Below are positions 1-8,674 of a stretch of DNA of 64,000 nucleotides, one piece after another. The notes under the pieces were generated by a model. The model searched no databases. It was given only the letters and a program-made list of their open reading frames with translations, and was not told where the DNA came from. The DNA comes from Acidobacteriota bacterium (GTDB lineage: Bacteria; Acidobacteriota; Holophagae; Acanthopleuribacterales; Acanthopleuribacteraceae), in the NCBI GenBank assembly GCA_002747255.1, contig PDUC01000052.1, positions 1 to 64,000 of the forward strand, given 5' to 3'. A program made the position numbers and the translations under genes. Numbering within the stretch: the first letter of the stretch is position 1; every line of letters starts with the position of its first letter.

Positions 1-339
1 CATTCTTTAATTATCAAACATCCCCCTGTAGGCACAGGGTGATGACAGTATCATTCATTACCCATATTTTTTCTAGACGGCTTTTAGTGAACGCTTACGC
101 ATTAGTGGGTGAGCAACCACTAATAATAACAGTTTTGGCTTGCAATGCCGAAAAAATCTGCTATCTTTTGAATTACGGTTAAGCCATTGAATTAAAATAT
201 TTTAATGTAAGGTGTAAGAACCCAAGAACCCAGCAAAGCCTTTTGGAATACGGGGTTAAAAACCTTATTCCAAAAGGCTTCGCCTTAAAAAATCAAGAGA
301 GGGTTATTTACTGAAACCTCTTTACTTAAGACGACGCCA
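1..339. other. Intergenic edge region with no gene seen
   Basis: I see no convincing coding region between the left window edge and the end of the minus-strand gene at 340. The only structure is a strong inverted repeat at 236-280. The region may hold the 3' untranslated part of the minus gene. Confidence 0.5.
236..280. repeat. 15-bp perfect inverted repeat (hairpin)
   Basis: The arm aagccttttggaata at 236-250 is followed by a 15-nt spacer and its exact reverse complement at 266-280. It lies about 60 nt beyond the 3' end of the minus-strand gene at 340, so it could stop or stabilise that transcript. There is no T-run on either strand, so it is not a textbook intrinsic terminator. Confidence 0.6.
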
Positions 340-2400
340 TCAGGGAGCACAGCCTTCCTCTACGTTCAAGAGATCGATGATATTGATGATTCCATTGCCA
401 TCTAAATCGTAATGCGAATTGTAATCGAGACACCAACAAGCGGCAATTTCTCCGAAAAGTGTATCGTTAATATGAGGCTGGTTACTGTATTCGATAGTCA
501 GATAGGTTCTCTGGTCGTTGTTGTATTCAGAGGCCTTGAGCGATGTTGCAGTCAGTGAATTGTTGATGAGCATGAAACCGAAGTTGTCTCGACAGCCGTC
601 AATCCAGTCCTGAACAATTTCTGTGACATCGACTTCCGGATAGAAACAGTGATCACAGTTTTCTGTTATTTCCACAAGTCCAACCAGCTCATCCGAAAGG
701 TAGTCCCCACCGGGAGTGGTCCATGCAGCACAGGTACAGGCGCGTTCCCAGGTAACGGTTGGCTCTTGCCAACTTCTGGAAACAGGATAGAGTTCCATGG
801 TCTGATCAGGCTGCCAGTTTTGCTGGTTCCAACCGTAGAAGGCGATTTTGGCATCGATGATGGTTTTGTGGTTCATTGTCTCTGGCAAGTTGAACTTGAT
901 AATGAAATGGGCTATTTCGTTTACATAGGGAGATGATCCGAAAGCCGTGTCAGGATCTGTGGGATCGAGGAAGGAGTCGTCCACTTCATCTGTGTCTTGC
1001 AGTGTTATAAACAGTGTTTCCTCGGGTATTTCCACGGTAACCGTGTTACTGTATCCCGAGTCCCCGTTTTGGTTGTAGGCGTAAACTCGATAAGCAACCG
1101 ACGTCAAGGGTGTTACAGCACTGTCGATCCAACTGGACACATTTTGTGAGACTTGGCCGGCTTGTTCAAAGGACGCTCCATCGACACTTTTTTCTATGTG
1201 AAAACCCTGCTCGTTGTCGGACTCATCGCTCCATGACAGATGGACACCGTCACTTTGATAAGCTCCACTCAAACGGGTTGGTGAGGCCGGTGGTTGCGTG
1301 GCAATTACGGCTGACACCATTGCCGATGGCGGACTGTCACATGGGGTTCCGGTTCCATCGTCATTCAAATGAGCGACAACGCGATAGGCATAGGTTCCAT
1401 CACTTAAATTGCTGTCGACAAAACTGTTGTTACTTCCTGAAACTGTGGCGTAGTTCAGGTTCCAGGAACCGCTGTTGACCCTTCTTTGAATGTAAAATTG
1501 ATCCACCGTACCCGGATGGCTCCAGCTCACTTGGATATTCTGGGTTGCAGCCTGGACTTCAGCGCTCACGTTAACGGGGGCGTCAATACAAGGTGGCTCG
1601 GAAACAAGCTGAGTGAGCAGCCACCAAAAGGCAACACCCTTTCGATCGCAGTTCAGTGAATGGGAGTGGGCACAATGAACACTGGAACAAACACCGGGAT
1701 TGGCGTCACACCACTGAACTGCCCAGTTGAGAGTTTCTCCATTTAATTCATAATTGCATGCATCGTCAGCATTCAAATCGAGAAAGTAGTTGCCATCGGG
1801 ATCGTAGCTCTCGATATCTGCAAAATCATACAAAATCTTGTTGTTTGTCTGGCAGTACTGTCGGATCTGGTTGTTGCGCTCATGGAGATTGCCCTCTTCA
1901 CCCGTTCCATCCAGGTGTCCCGTCATGTAGATAAAGGTGACATCGGGATAATCCAGTTCAAGCTGGTTCATGAGGTTGAGGTAGGTGTTGATACCCTCTA
2001 CCGTATTGTCTGAAACGCCTCCACACCAGGACCACACCACCACATTGCGATCGTTGTCCGGTCGGTCCAGTTGCTCTCTGGTGGCTATTTCCCAGCCGTC
2101 ATCACCGTTGTGGCCTAAGTCATCGCTTCTTTCTTGATAAGATAGAGCACCGCCTGAGCCACTGGAATTGTAATTGTAAAGCGTGGGGTAATCGTTTGCC
2201 AGCACGGACATACCCGAAGTAATCTGACCTCCGTGCGATGTGTGACCGTACCATATGCGGAGTTGGGCTTTAGCGTCGTGAACCGCTGATTCTTGAATTA
2301 AACTGAGATCAGTGCTGAAATGGTCGGCAACAATTTGACCCATGGCAACGCATGTTGCGAGGGAAAAAAGGAAGAACGTCGTCAATTTTTTGGAAAACAT
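340..2400 (-). CDS. Secreted multidomain protein: FnIII, DNRLRE and dockerin-like end
   Basis: I chose the ATG at 2400, which has AGGAG seven bases upstream and opens a clear signal peptide (MFSKKLTTFFLFSLATC). This gives 686 residues; an in-frame 40-codon extension upstream lacks these signals. After the signal comes a roughly 250-residue N-terminal domain with GHTSHGGQ and a His/Cys-rich end, which I do not recognise. Two fibronectin type III-like repeats follow. The next segment resembles the DNRLRE/CBM96 class (HFIIKFNLP, DVTEIVQDWIDG). The last about 30 residues contain DLDGNGIINIIDLL, a single dockerin/EF-hand-like Ca-binding repeat. By family, such proteins are exported and often bind or process polymers; the substrate is unknown. 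It is transcribed divergently from the SDR gene at 2760. Confidence 0.75.
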   Translation of the reverse strand: MFSKKLTTFFLFSLATCVAMGQIVADHFSTDLSLIQESAVHDAKAQLRIWYGHTSHGGQITSGMSVLANDYPTLYNYNSSGSGGALSYQERSDDLGHNGDDGWEIATREQLDRPDNDRNVVVWSWCGGVSDNTVEGINTYLNLMNQLELDYPDVTFIYMTGHLDGTGEEGNLHERNNQIRQYCQTNNKILYDFADIESYDPDGNYFLDLNADDACNYELNGETLNWAVQWCDANPGVCSSVHCAHSHSLNCDRKGVAFWWLLTQLVSEPPCIDAPVNVSAEVQAATQNIQVSWSHPGTVDQFYIQRRVNSGSWNLNYATVSGSNNSFVDSNLSDGTYAYRVVAHLNDDGTGTPCDSPPSAMVSAVIATQPPASPTRLSGAYQSDGVHLSWSDESDNEQGFHIEKSVDGASFEQAGQVSQNVSSWIDSAVTPLTSVAYRVYAYNQNGDSGYSNTVTVEIPEETLFITLQDTDEVDDSFLDPTDPDTAFGSSPYVNEIAHFIIKFNLPETMNHKTIIDAKIAFYGWNQQNWQPDQTMELYPVSRSWQEPTVTWERACTCAAWTTPGGDYLSDELVGLVEITENCDHCFYPEVDVTEIVQDWIDGCRDNFGFMLINNSLTATSLKASEYNNDQRTYLTIEYSNQPHINDTLFGEIAACWCLDYNSHYDLDGNGIINIIDLLNVEEGCAP

Positions 2401-2759
2401 GTTATTGCTCCTGAGGGTAGGCCAATAATGGCTGCACAATACTTGAATTTCACAAAAGAAGTTAGTCCCTTCAAGGAATGGGGACAACCCTTCCCTTGAC
2501 GACTGTGAGCCTACACACACAGTTTTTTTTGTTATGTGAGGAAAACAATATCAAGTGAGTCGAGCTGCATTTTAAAACTTCCTGCTAGAAGGATTTTCCT
2601 GGCCTCGTCTGTGATAGAATAGAGCTAATCGTCTATTTGGCGTTTGTATTCTTTGATCACAATCCTCGGGAGTGAGAGAAAACAAGTTCAGTGACCTTGA
2701 GAAAGCATAGTCGTCCTTGCCAATTTATTGGAATTGGGATCAGGTAACAGGAGTCTGCC

Positions 2760-3455
2760 ATGAAAAACAGAATGTTAATTACAGGAGCGAACCGAGGGAT
2801 AGGCCTTGAGTTTGTGAAACAATACCTCGATCGCGGTTGGGAAGTGATAGCAACTTGTCGGGAACCATCTCAGGCAAAAGAGCTTTTGGAACTGGAAAGT
2901 CAATCGGACTTCCTGCAAATTAAAAAACTCGATGTGACCAACGAAGAAGACTATTTGATGTTGCCATCCTGGCTCGATGATCGATCTCTCGATGTAGTCA
3001 TTGCCAATGCCGGTGTTTACGGTGGAAAAACAAAAACCGTCCACGACCTGGCCGTGAAAACATGGCTGGATGTGTTTCATGTCAATTCCATAGCACCCTT
3101 TTTACTTGCCAGGTATACAGAGCAGGCACTCAAAAAGTCTGTAAACGGCAAGTTGATTGTCATTACCAGTAAAATGGGAAGTATCGATGACAATGGAAGT
3201 GGCGGAAGCTACATTTATCGCTCTTCAAAAGCAGCCTTAAATGCTGCCGGAAGGAGCCTGGCCATTGATTGGAATAAACTCGGCATAGCCGTCGGCATCT
3301 TCCATCCCGGCTGGGTTCAAACCGATATGGGTGGACCCAATGCGCTCATTACGGTTCACGAATCGGTGAGCCATTTAATCGAGCAGATTGACCATCTTTC
3401 GCTTGCCAATGCCGGACGCTTCCTCAATTACGATGGCAAAGTGATCCCCTGGTAA
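2760..3455 (+). CDS. SDR family NAD(P)-dependent oxidoreductase
   Basis: This 231-residue protein is a classical short-chain dehydrogenase. It has the TGxxxGIG cofactor motif at residues 8-15 (TGANRGIG), NAG at 83-85, catalytic Ser137, and YxxxK with Tyr153 and Lys157. GWVQTDMGG near residue 185 is the usual region after the active site. An AGGAG box precedes the ATG. It resembles the short C-factor/sniffer-like subgroup, but the substrate cannot be inferred. A small membrane protein gene follows 51 nt later on the same strand and may be cotranscribed. Confidence 0.85.
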   Translation: MKNRMLITGANRGIGLEFVKQYLDRGWEVIATCREPSQAKELLELESQSDFLQIKKLDVTNEEDYLMLPSWLDDRSLDVVIANAGVYGGKTKTVHDLAVKTWLDVFHVNSIAPFLLARYTEQALKKSVNGKLIVITSKMGSIDDNGSGGSYIYRSSKAALNAAGRSLAIDWNKLGIAVGIFHPGWVQTDMGGPNALITVHESVSHLIEQIDHLSLANAGRFLNYDGKVIPW

Positions 3456-3506
3456 CGGGTTTTTGCAAGGTGTTCAGCGGAATGAGAAGTCAAGGGGAGT
3501 AAAACG

Positions 3507-3749
3507 ATGCTTACCATTCAAAAATGTCTGCAGATGATCCTGATCGTGATTTTCTGGCTCGCGGCCTTGTACTGCTTTTATGTGAGCGCCATGACGCTGT
3601 TTTTGGGGCCAATCGATGGTTTTGGGCTTTTCAACCCCGATTCACCGTGGTCCAGGCTGGTTTTTGTTGTTCCGCTAGCTTTTTTCTTTGTGTTTCTGTT
3701 CCTGAGCTTCCAAACAGCCAAGTACTTGCTGGGTATTCTTCCCAAGTAA
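3507..3749 (+). CDS. Small two-helix membrane protein, hypothetical
   Basis: The 80-residue product has a good ribosome site (AGGGGAG) seven bases before ATG. Two hydrophobic segments are visible, around residues 9-32 and 51-68, separated by a short polar loop with GPIDGFGLFNPDSPWSR. I do not recognise the family. It follows the SDR gene on the same strand and converges on cmoB. Confidence 0.6.
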   Translation: MLTIQKCLQMILIVIFWLAALYCFYVSAMTLFLGPIDGFGLFNPDSPWSRLVFVVPLAFFFVFLFLSFQTAKYLLGILPK

Positions 3750-3832
3750 CGTATCTGAACCGTAAAAACAGAGTTCGCGCGGACTTCTGTGTTTCTCCAG
3801 TTCCTGGAAAGCCTTGTCGCGGTGGAACTCTT

Positions 3833-4822
3833 TCAGGCGTTTGCTTTCTTTCGAGCAATCAGGATGGCTCTTCGGGGGGCAGGATATCCTTCGACGGTTT
3901 TTTGGTTATTTTTTGGATCCAGGAACTCCCGATAACTCGGCGCGGGATTCCAATCGGTTGTTCGCTGTTCTTCAGGCAGATGCAGGACATCCGAGACAGA
4001 TTGAATGTCTGAAAAACGCGTTCTCTTTAAAAAGTTGCGTGTTGCCTCAACGGTGGGTACAAACCACACATTTCTCATCATGGCATATCGATCTTCGGGG
4101 AAAAGACAGTAACTCCTTTTGCCCGGAGTGACAATGGTCTCGAGAACCAAGGTCCCGCCCGGTTTGAGCGCATGGTACATGTTCTTCAATACCTGAATGG
4201 GATCGCGATGATGGTAGATAATTCCCATACAGAAAATGACATCGAATACAGGTTTAAAAAGACCCGTTTCCTGCCATCCCCACATTTGGTATTGAAGCCG
4301 GGGCTCGGATAGAAACAGTTGAATGAGTTGAAATTGATAATAAACACGCGGCATGGGGTCAATACCCAGAATGCGTGCTGGATCATGATCCAGCATTTTG
4401 AAAAGGTAGTAGCCGTTATTGCAGCCCACATCCAACAGGAACTTGTCTTTCAGGTCAGGTAGAAAGGGCAGAAGCCTCTTCCATTTGAGCTGGCTCTGCC
4501 ATTCCGCGTCGATATGGATACCGAACAGATTGAAAGGGCCTTTTTTCCAGGGGATAAGCTCTTTTGCCAAAGCGATAACCCGCTCTTTTGTTTCAGGGTC
4601 AACAGGATCCTGTTCACCAATGGAAACGGCATCGCTGTCAAACTTTTTGCTCTTAACAGGGAACGTGTCAAGGCAGTCAAAAAGAGAGCGAACCTTTTGA
4701 AAGGGTTTGGCTTGCAAGGTTTTCAACTTCTGAAGGCTTATCCGTTCCAACTCCATCCGTGCGGATTCGTTGAGTGCGAGCTCTGAGATAAGGTTCATTT
4801 GATTTTGGGTTAACGCGCTCAT
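3833..4822 (-). CDS. cmoB: tRNA U34 carboxymethyltransferase CmoB
   Basis: This 329-residue protein matches CmoB in length and arrangement. CmoB transfers the carboxymethyl group of carboxy-SAM to 5-hydroxyuridine at the tRNA wobble position, giving cmo5U. Visible signatures are WKKGPFNLFGIHIDAEW around residue 91, the SAM-binding LLDVGCNNGYY at about 130, GIDPMPRVYYQF at about 153, MGIIYHHRDP at about 200 and a long C-terminal section. The upstream exported-protein gene overlaps it by four bases (ATGA), so the two are translationally coupled. A cmoM homologue lies at 54679-55458. CmoA, which makes carboxy-SAM, is not in the window. Confidence 0.93.
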   Translation of the reverse strand: MSALTQNQMNLISELALNESARMELERISLQKLKTLQAKPFQKVRSLFDCLDTFPVKSKKFDSDAVSIGEQDPVDPETKERVIALAKELIPWKKGPFNLFGIHIDAEWQSQLKWKRLLPFLPDLKDKFLLDVGCNNGYYLFKMLDHDPARILGIDPMPRVYYQFQLIQLFLSEPRLQYQMWGWQETGLFKPVFDVIFCMGIIYHHRDPIQVLKNMYHALKPGGTLVLETIVTPGKRSYCLFPEDRYAMMRNVWFVPTVEATRNFLKRTRFSDIQSVSDVLHLPEEQRTTDWNPAPSYREFLDPKNNQKTVEGYPAPRRAILIARKKANA

Positions 4823-5442
4823 TCTCCGGAAAAGCTCTCAAAAGAAGTGACGTATTTTACAGATTCCTGATCCACTTTCATGGTGTTGACCAGCCAAAAG
4901 CCTTCGTATTCCGATTCCGTCATGAAAATATCGATTTCAACGTAGTCGAGGTCCTCTCTGGGGATTTCGTTTTCACCCCCGATAACCACCTTGTTAATAT
5001 GACCCCACGGTTCCGTTGGAATGTAGTAAGTGGTTCCCGTTTCGGGATCCGATTTTAGGATGTTGTTGACATAGCTGTAGTGAATACTGATACGAACTTC
5101 CGCAACCCCCTTTTCCCTGTCTATGGTCATGGACTGAATGGCGTAGCGATGGCTTTTCAGACCTAAAAAGCGGGTCAAGACAACACCTGCATCGTCAAAC
5201 TGCACTTCTCCTGTTTTTAGAGAATCGATGTATTGGATGAGGAGATTTTTGACATGCAGACGATAATCGGTGACGCCCGGGAAATAGGCGCTGACCTCAA
5301 GGCCGTCCTGGTTCAATTCATCAATGGAGAAAATGAAGTTGTTGATGGTTTTTCTCATTTCAATTTCGTCGGCTTTTCTGTTGGTACAGAAAAAGGATAA
5401 GAGGGCGAAAGCCAAAAGGGCTGACAACTTGCATGTTTTCAT
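4819..5442 (-). CDS. Exported hypothetical protein, coupled to cmoB
   Basis: I chose the third of three close ATGs (5442) because GGAG sits six bases before it and it begins a signal sequence (MKTCKLSALLAFALLSFFC). The Cys near residue 19 hints at a lipoprotein, but SFFC is a poor lipobox, so ordinary cleavage is equally possible. The mature part of about 185 residues is acidic and mixed alpha/beta, with no motif I recognise. It overlaps cmoB by four bases. Its function is unknown, and nothing beyond the overlap links it to tRNA modification. Confidence 0.65.
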   Translation of the reverse strand: MKTCKLSALLAFALLSFFCTNRKADEIEMRKTINNFIFSIDELNQDGLEVSAYFPGVTDYRLHVKNLLIQYIDSLKTGEVQFDDAGVVLTRFLGLKSHRYAIQSMTIDREKGVAEVRISIHYSYVNNILKSDPETGTTYYIPTEPWGHINKVVIGGENEIPREDLDYVEIDIFMTESEYEGFWLVNTMKVDQESVKYVTSFESFSGE

Positions 5443-5709
5443 GAACATCTCCATAGAGTTTTTAAATACCTGAATCCGGTCGTTAAAGTCTGCGCTGGCT
5501 GACAGGTTTGAACCTTTTGCGCGGAATCTTCAAGACTGAATCCAGCTTAAAATATACTCATTGAAAGCTGAAAATGCACGAGAAAGATGGTGAAGGGTCA
5601 AACTTGGGGGTGTCTTTAAGCACTACTGTCTTTTAAAACAGCACCGTTTTCCTGGTTGGTAAGTGGATCTGTTGAGGTCATGACATGAGTTTCGGCCAAA
5701 ATGCGTTGG

Positions 5710-7743
5710 TTACAAAAGGCCGCAATCCTTTAACAGAGCCTCTGTTTGTGGTTTTCTGCCCCTGAAAGCGACAAACAGGTCCATTGCGGGTTCTGAACCG
5801 CCTTTTTCCAGGATATTTTTCTTGAACGAGATGCCCGTTTCCCGGTGGAAAACACCTTTCTCGAGGAAAAGGGAGAAGGCATCAGCCGACAGCACTTCAG
5901 CCCATTTGTAGCTGTAATAGCCCGCAGCATAGCCACCGCCAAAGACATGATTGAAAGAGTGGGGAAAACGGTTCCATTCGGGGTAATCCACCACCGATAC
6001 GCGCTCTCGTACGGAATTCAGGATGCCCATCACATCCAGCTCCGTGTTTTCCCGGTAGTGATGATGGGTTTCAAAATCAAAAAGAGCAAATTCAAGTTGA
6101 CGTACCAGCTGCATGCCGGCTTGAAAATTCTTGGCTTGCTTCATTTTATGGAACAAATCCGAGGGAAGAGGTTTCTTGCTTTGATAGTGCCTTGCAAAAA
6201 GAGCAAGCGCTTCTTCCTGCCAGCACCAGTTTTCGAGGAACTGGCTTGGCAGTTCAACCGCGTCCCACGGAACGCCGTTGATTCCCGAGACAGAGGGATA
6301 GTCAATTTGACTTAACATGTGGTGTAAACCGTGACCAAACTCATGGAAAAGGGTCAATACATCATCGTGGGTCAGGAGGGAAGGCGTTTCTCCGACCGGC
6401 GGCGGGAAATTACAAACCAGAAACGCCACAGGAAGCTGTGCCGGACAGATGGCACTGTCCTTGCCCTTACAAGGAGGAACAAACCTTTCACGGCATGTGT
6501 CCATCCAGGCTCCTTCCCTTTTTTTCGGACGCGCAAAGAGATCCATGTAAAATTGGCCCTGGAGCTGCCCGGATTCATTATGTATTTCATAGAAGAGCAC
6601 ATCCTCGTGCCAGGCGTTCTCGACCTTTTTCTCGCTTATGGTTATGTTGAACAGCTTTTCCGCGACCTTGAAGAGACCGTTCAGGACTGAATTTAATGGG
6701 AAAAAGGGACGAAGTTCTTCTGAGGAGAACTGATAGAGTTCCTGTTTCAGTTTCTCGGAGTAATAGGTTACGTCCCAGGGCTGACAGTCCGTGTGTGGCG
6801 CCTTTTCCCGAATGAAACGCTTTAACTGATCCATTTCTTTGTCGGCGGCTTTTTTCCCCACATCGGCCAACTGATTCAAGAAGGAAAATACCTGTTCAGG
6901 TGAGTCAGCCATTTTGGTGTAAAGTGACATGTGCGTGTACTGCGGGAAGGAAAGCAAATTGGCCAGTCGATGTCTTAGACCTACAATGCTTTGAATGAGT
7001 GAGGAATTATCCCATTTTTCCGGGTCAAGGCAGTATTCAGAAGCCCGAGTGGAATAGGCACGGTAGCACTCACGGCGTAACGCCCGATTATCGGCGTACT
7101 TCATGACGGGAAGATAAAATGGGAAGTCCAGGGTGATGAGCCACCCTTCAAGGCCTTTCTGGCGAGCCGCTGCTTCAAACATTTGAATGGAACTTTCCGG
7201 TATGCCCTTTAAAAGCGCTTTATCCGTTATGTGCTTCTGCCAGGCATTACCGGACTCAAGCAGGTTTTGTTCAAACTGAGCTTGCTGTTTGGCTAATTGA
7301 CTGGAGAGTGACTTGAACAGCTGTCTCTCTTTTTCAGGCAAACCGATTCCCGATAGGTAAAAGTCTCTCAAACTGTTTTCAACGACGCTTTTCTGCTGAC
7401 AGGAGAAGGCAGCAAACTCCCGGCTGTCTTTGATGCTCTGCATATTTTTAAAGAGGCCTCTGTTCTGCCCCACTTCTGTCTGGAAATCGCTGATAAGAGG
7501 GAGTGCGTTCTGAAATGCCTCTGTTAGTTCGGGTGTGTTCATAACCGACCAAAGGTGGCTGATGGGTGACCAGAAATTGGAAAACGCCACATCAAATTGT
7601 TCGAGCGGCAAGACAACCGATTCCCAGCTGGCCGGCTCCTGACTGGAAACAATTTGGTTAATGGTGTTTCGGCCTTCATCGAGTTTGGCTTTGACTTCTT
7701 CGACAATGCGTTCAACTTGAATGGTTGAAAAATTGGGTAACAT
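5710..7743 (-). CDS. prlC: M3 family oligopeptidase A
   Basis: From the ATG at 7743, with AAGGTG upstream, the product is 677 residues, close to the usual 680 of oligopeptidase A. This start also removes a 28-codon extension with no support. The zinc site HEFGH is at 467-471, and the downstream metal-ligand Glu is expected in the helix starting ENWCWQEEAL. DDVLTLFHEFGHGLHHML is typical of the M3A thimet-oligopeptidase group. The enzyme is cytosolic and degrades short peptides, including cleaved signal peptides. It is divergent from the TPR gene at 8074. Confidence 0.92.
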   Translation of the reverse strand: MLPNFSTIQVERIVEEVKAKLDEGRNTINQIVSSQEPASWESVVLPLEQFDVAFSNFWSPISHLWSVMNTPELTEAFQNALPLISDFQTEVGQNRGLFKNMQSIKDSREFAAFSCQQKSVVENSLRDFYLSGIGLPEKERQLFKSLSSQLAKQQAQFEQNLLESGNAWQKHITDKALLKGIPESSIQMFEAAARQKGLEGWLITLDFPFYLPVMKYADNRALRRECYRAYSTRASEYCLDPEKWDNSSLIQSIVGLRHRLANLLSFPQYTHMSLYTKMADSPEQVFSFLNQLADVGKKAADKEMDQLKRFIREKAPHTDCQPWDVTYYSEKLKQELYQFSSEELRPFFPLNSVLNGLFKVAEKLFNITISEKKVENAWHEDVLFYEIHNESGQLQGQFYMDLFARPKKREGAWMDTCRERFVPPCKGKDSAICPAQLPVAFLVCNFPPPVGETPSLLTHDDVLTLFHEFGHGLHHMLSQIDYPSVSGINGVPWDAVELPSQFLENWCWQEEALALFARHYQSKKPLPSDLFHKMKQAKNFQAGMQLVRQLEFALFDFETHHHYRENTELDVMGILNSVRERVSVVDYPEWNRFPHSFNHVFGGGYAAGYYSYKWAEVLSADAFSLFLEKGVFHRETGISFKKNILEKGGSEPAMDLFVAFRGRKPQTEALLKDCGLL

Positions 7744-8073
7744 CGTGACACCTTCCAAAATGGGGCAAAGAGAGCGTTTAACAAGGCTCCGGAATGAGCC
7801 TGCCATTGTAGCAAATATAGTCACCATACTGAAGACCAGCTTGCTTCACGAGCGCCATAAGAGCTTTTGAACTGTATGACATGTTAAAAAAAGAGAACAT
7901 GTGATCATTTTCGCTGGAGCCGCAAGGCAGATAGAAAGTCAACCGCTTTCAATCATCTCATGCACGTTTTTATGCGGCAATAATGAGAAACCTCACGAGA
8001 AACAAAATCCTTTGTTAAAAAAAGGGGTCAAGTCCCAAAAGGTGATGTAGAATAAAAGAAAAAGGGGGAACCC
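7744..8073. other. Divergent intergenic region, probable promoters
   Basis: This 330-bp gap separates prlC (minus) from the TPR/TamB genes (plus) and must hold both promoters. A TGTAGAAT element about 20 bases before the ATG at 8074 could be an extended -10, but I see no good -35. AAGGGGG serves as ribosome site for 8074. No small gene stands out. Confidence 0.4.
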
Positions 8074-8669
8074 ATGACTTTGATTAGCTTATTACTCAGT
8101 TTAAACCTTTTAAGTGTAACACCTCAAGCTGTTCTGGATGGCCGTGCTGAACTGTATTCCAGACAGTATTCTGAAGCATTGTCCTTTTTTGAAGCGGCTC
8201 TAAAAGAGAATCCAAAAAACCTCGAAGCGGTTCTCGGCAAAATAGATGCTCTTTGCTACACAAAAAAGAACAAAGAAGCTTTTTCCTTTGCGGACGCAGT
8301 TTACGCACCTGGTACACCTGAATACAAAATGATTCAAATCTATAAAGATCTATGGGACAGAAAGAATAAGGATGCCAAAACTAAACTGCTGGCATTAATA
8401 TCTGAAAAACCCCAATTCCATATAGCTCACTATCATTTGGGTTGTATTTTCGCGAAAAGGATCTGGATCAGGCCATTGCATCGTTAAAAAAATGTATTGC
8501 CTTGGAACCAGATTATGCTCCTGCTCTGTACCTGCTTGGACGGTGCTACTCTAAAAAGAACGACGTCAACCAGGTTATGAAGTACTATGAACTCTATCTT
8601 AACGTTGTTCCACCAAAAGGTGCGCGTTACCAGCATGTCAAGGACTACATCAGTAAAATGAAAGGGTAA
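8074..8669 (+). pseudogene. Frameshifted TPR-repeat exported protein
   Basis: Codons from 8074 encode a signal-like N-terminus (MTLISLLLSLNLL) and TPR helices (SRQYSEALSFFEAALKENP), then the frame runs into a stop at 8487. The next frame, open to 8669, continues the TPR pattern exactly (YFREKDLDQAIASLKKCIALEP). The break falls in tgggttgtattttcgcg near 8440-8452. The TPR consensus expects two residues between LG and Y, so four bases appear missing. Loss of one unit of a TATT TATT direct repeat would explain this. The intact protein would have about 199 residues. It ends five bases before the TamB-like gene and may belong to the same transcript. A sequencing error is possible. Confidence 0.65.
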
Positions 8670-8674
8670 AACAT

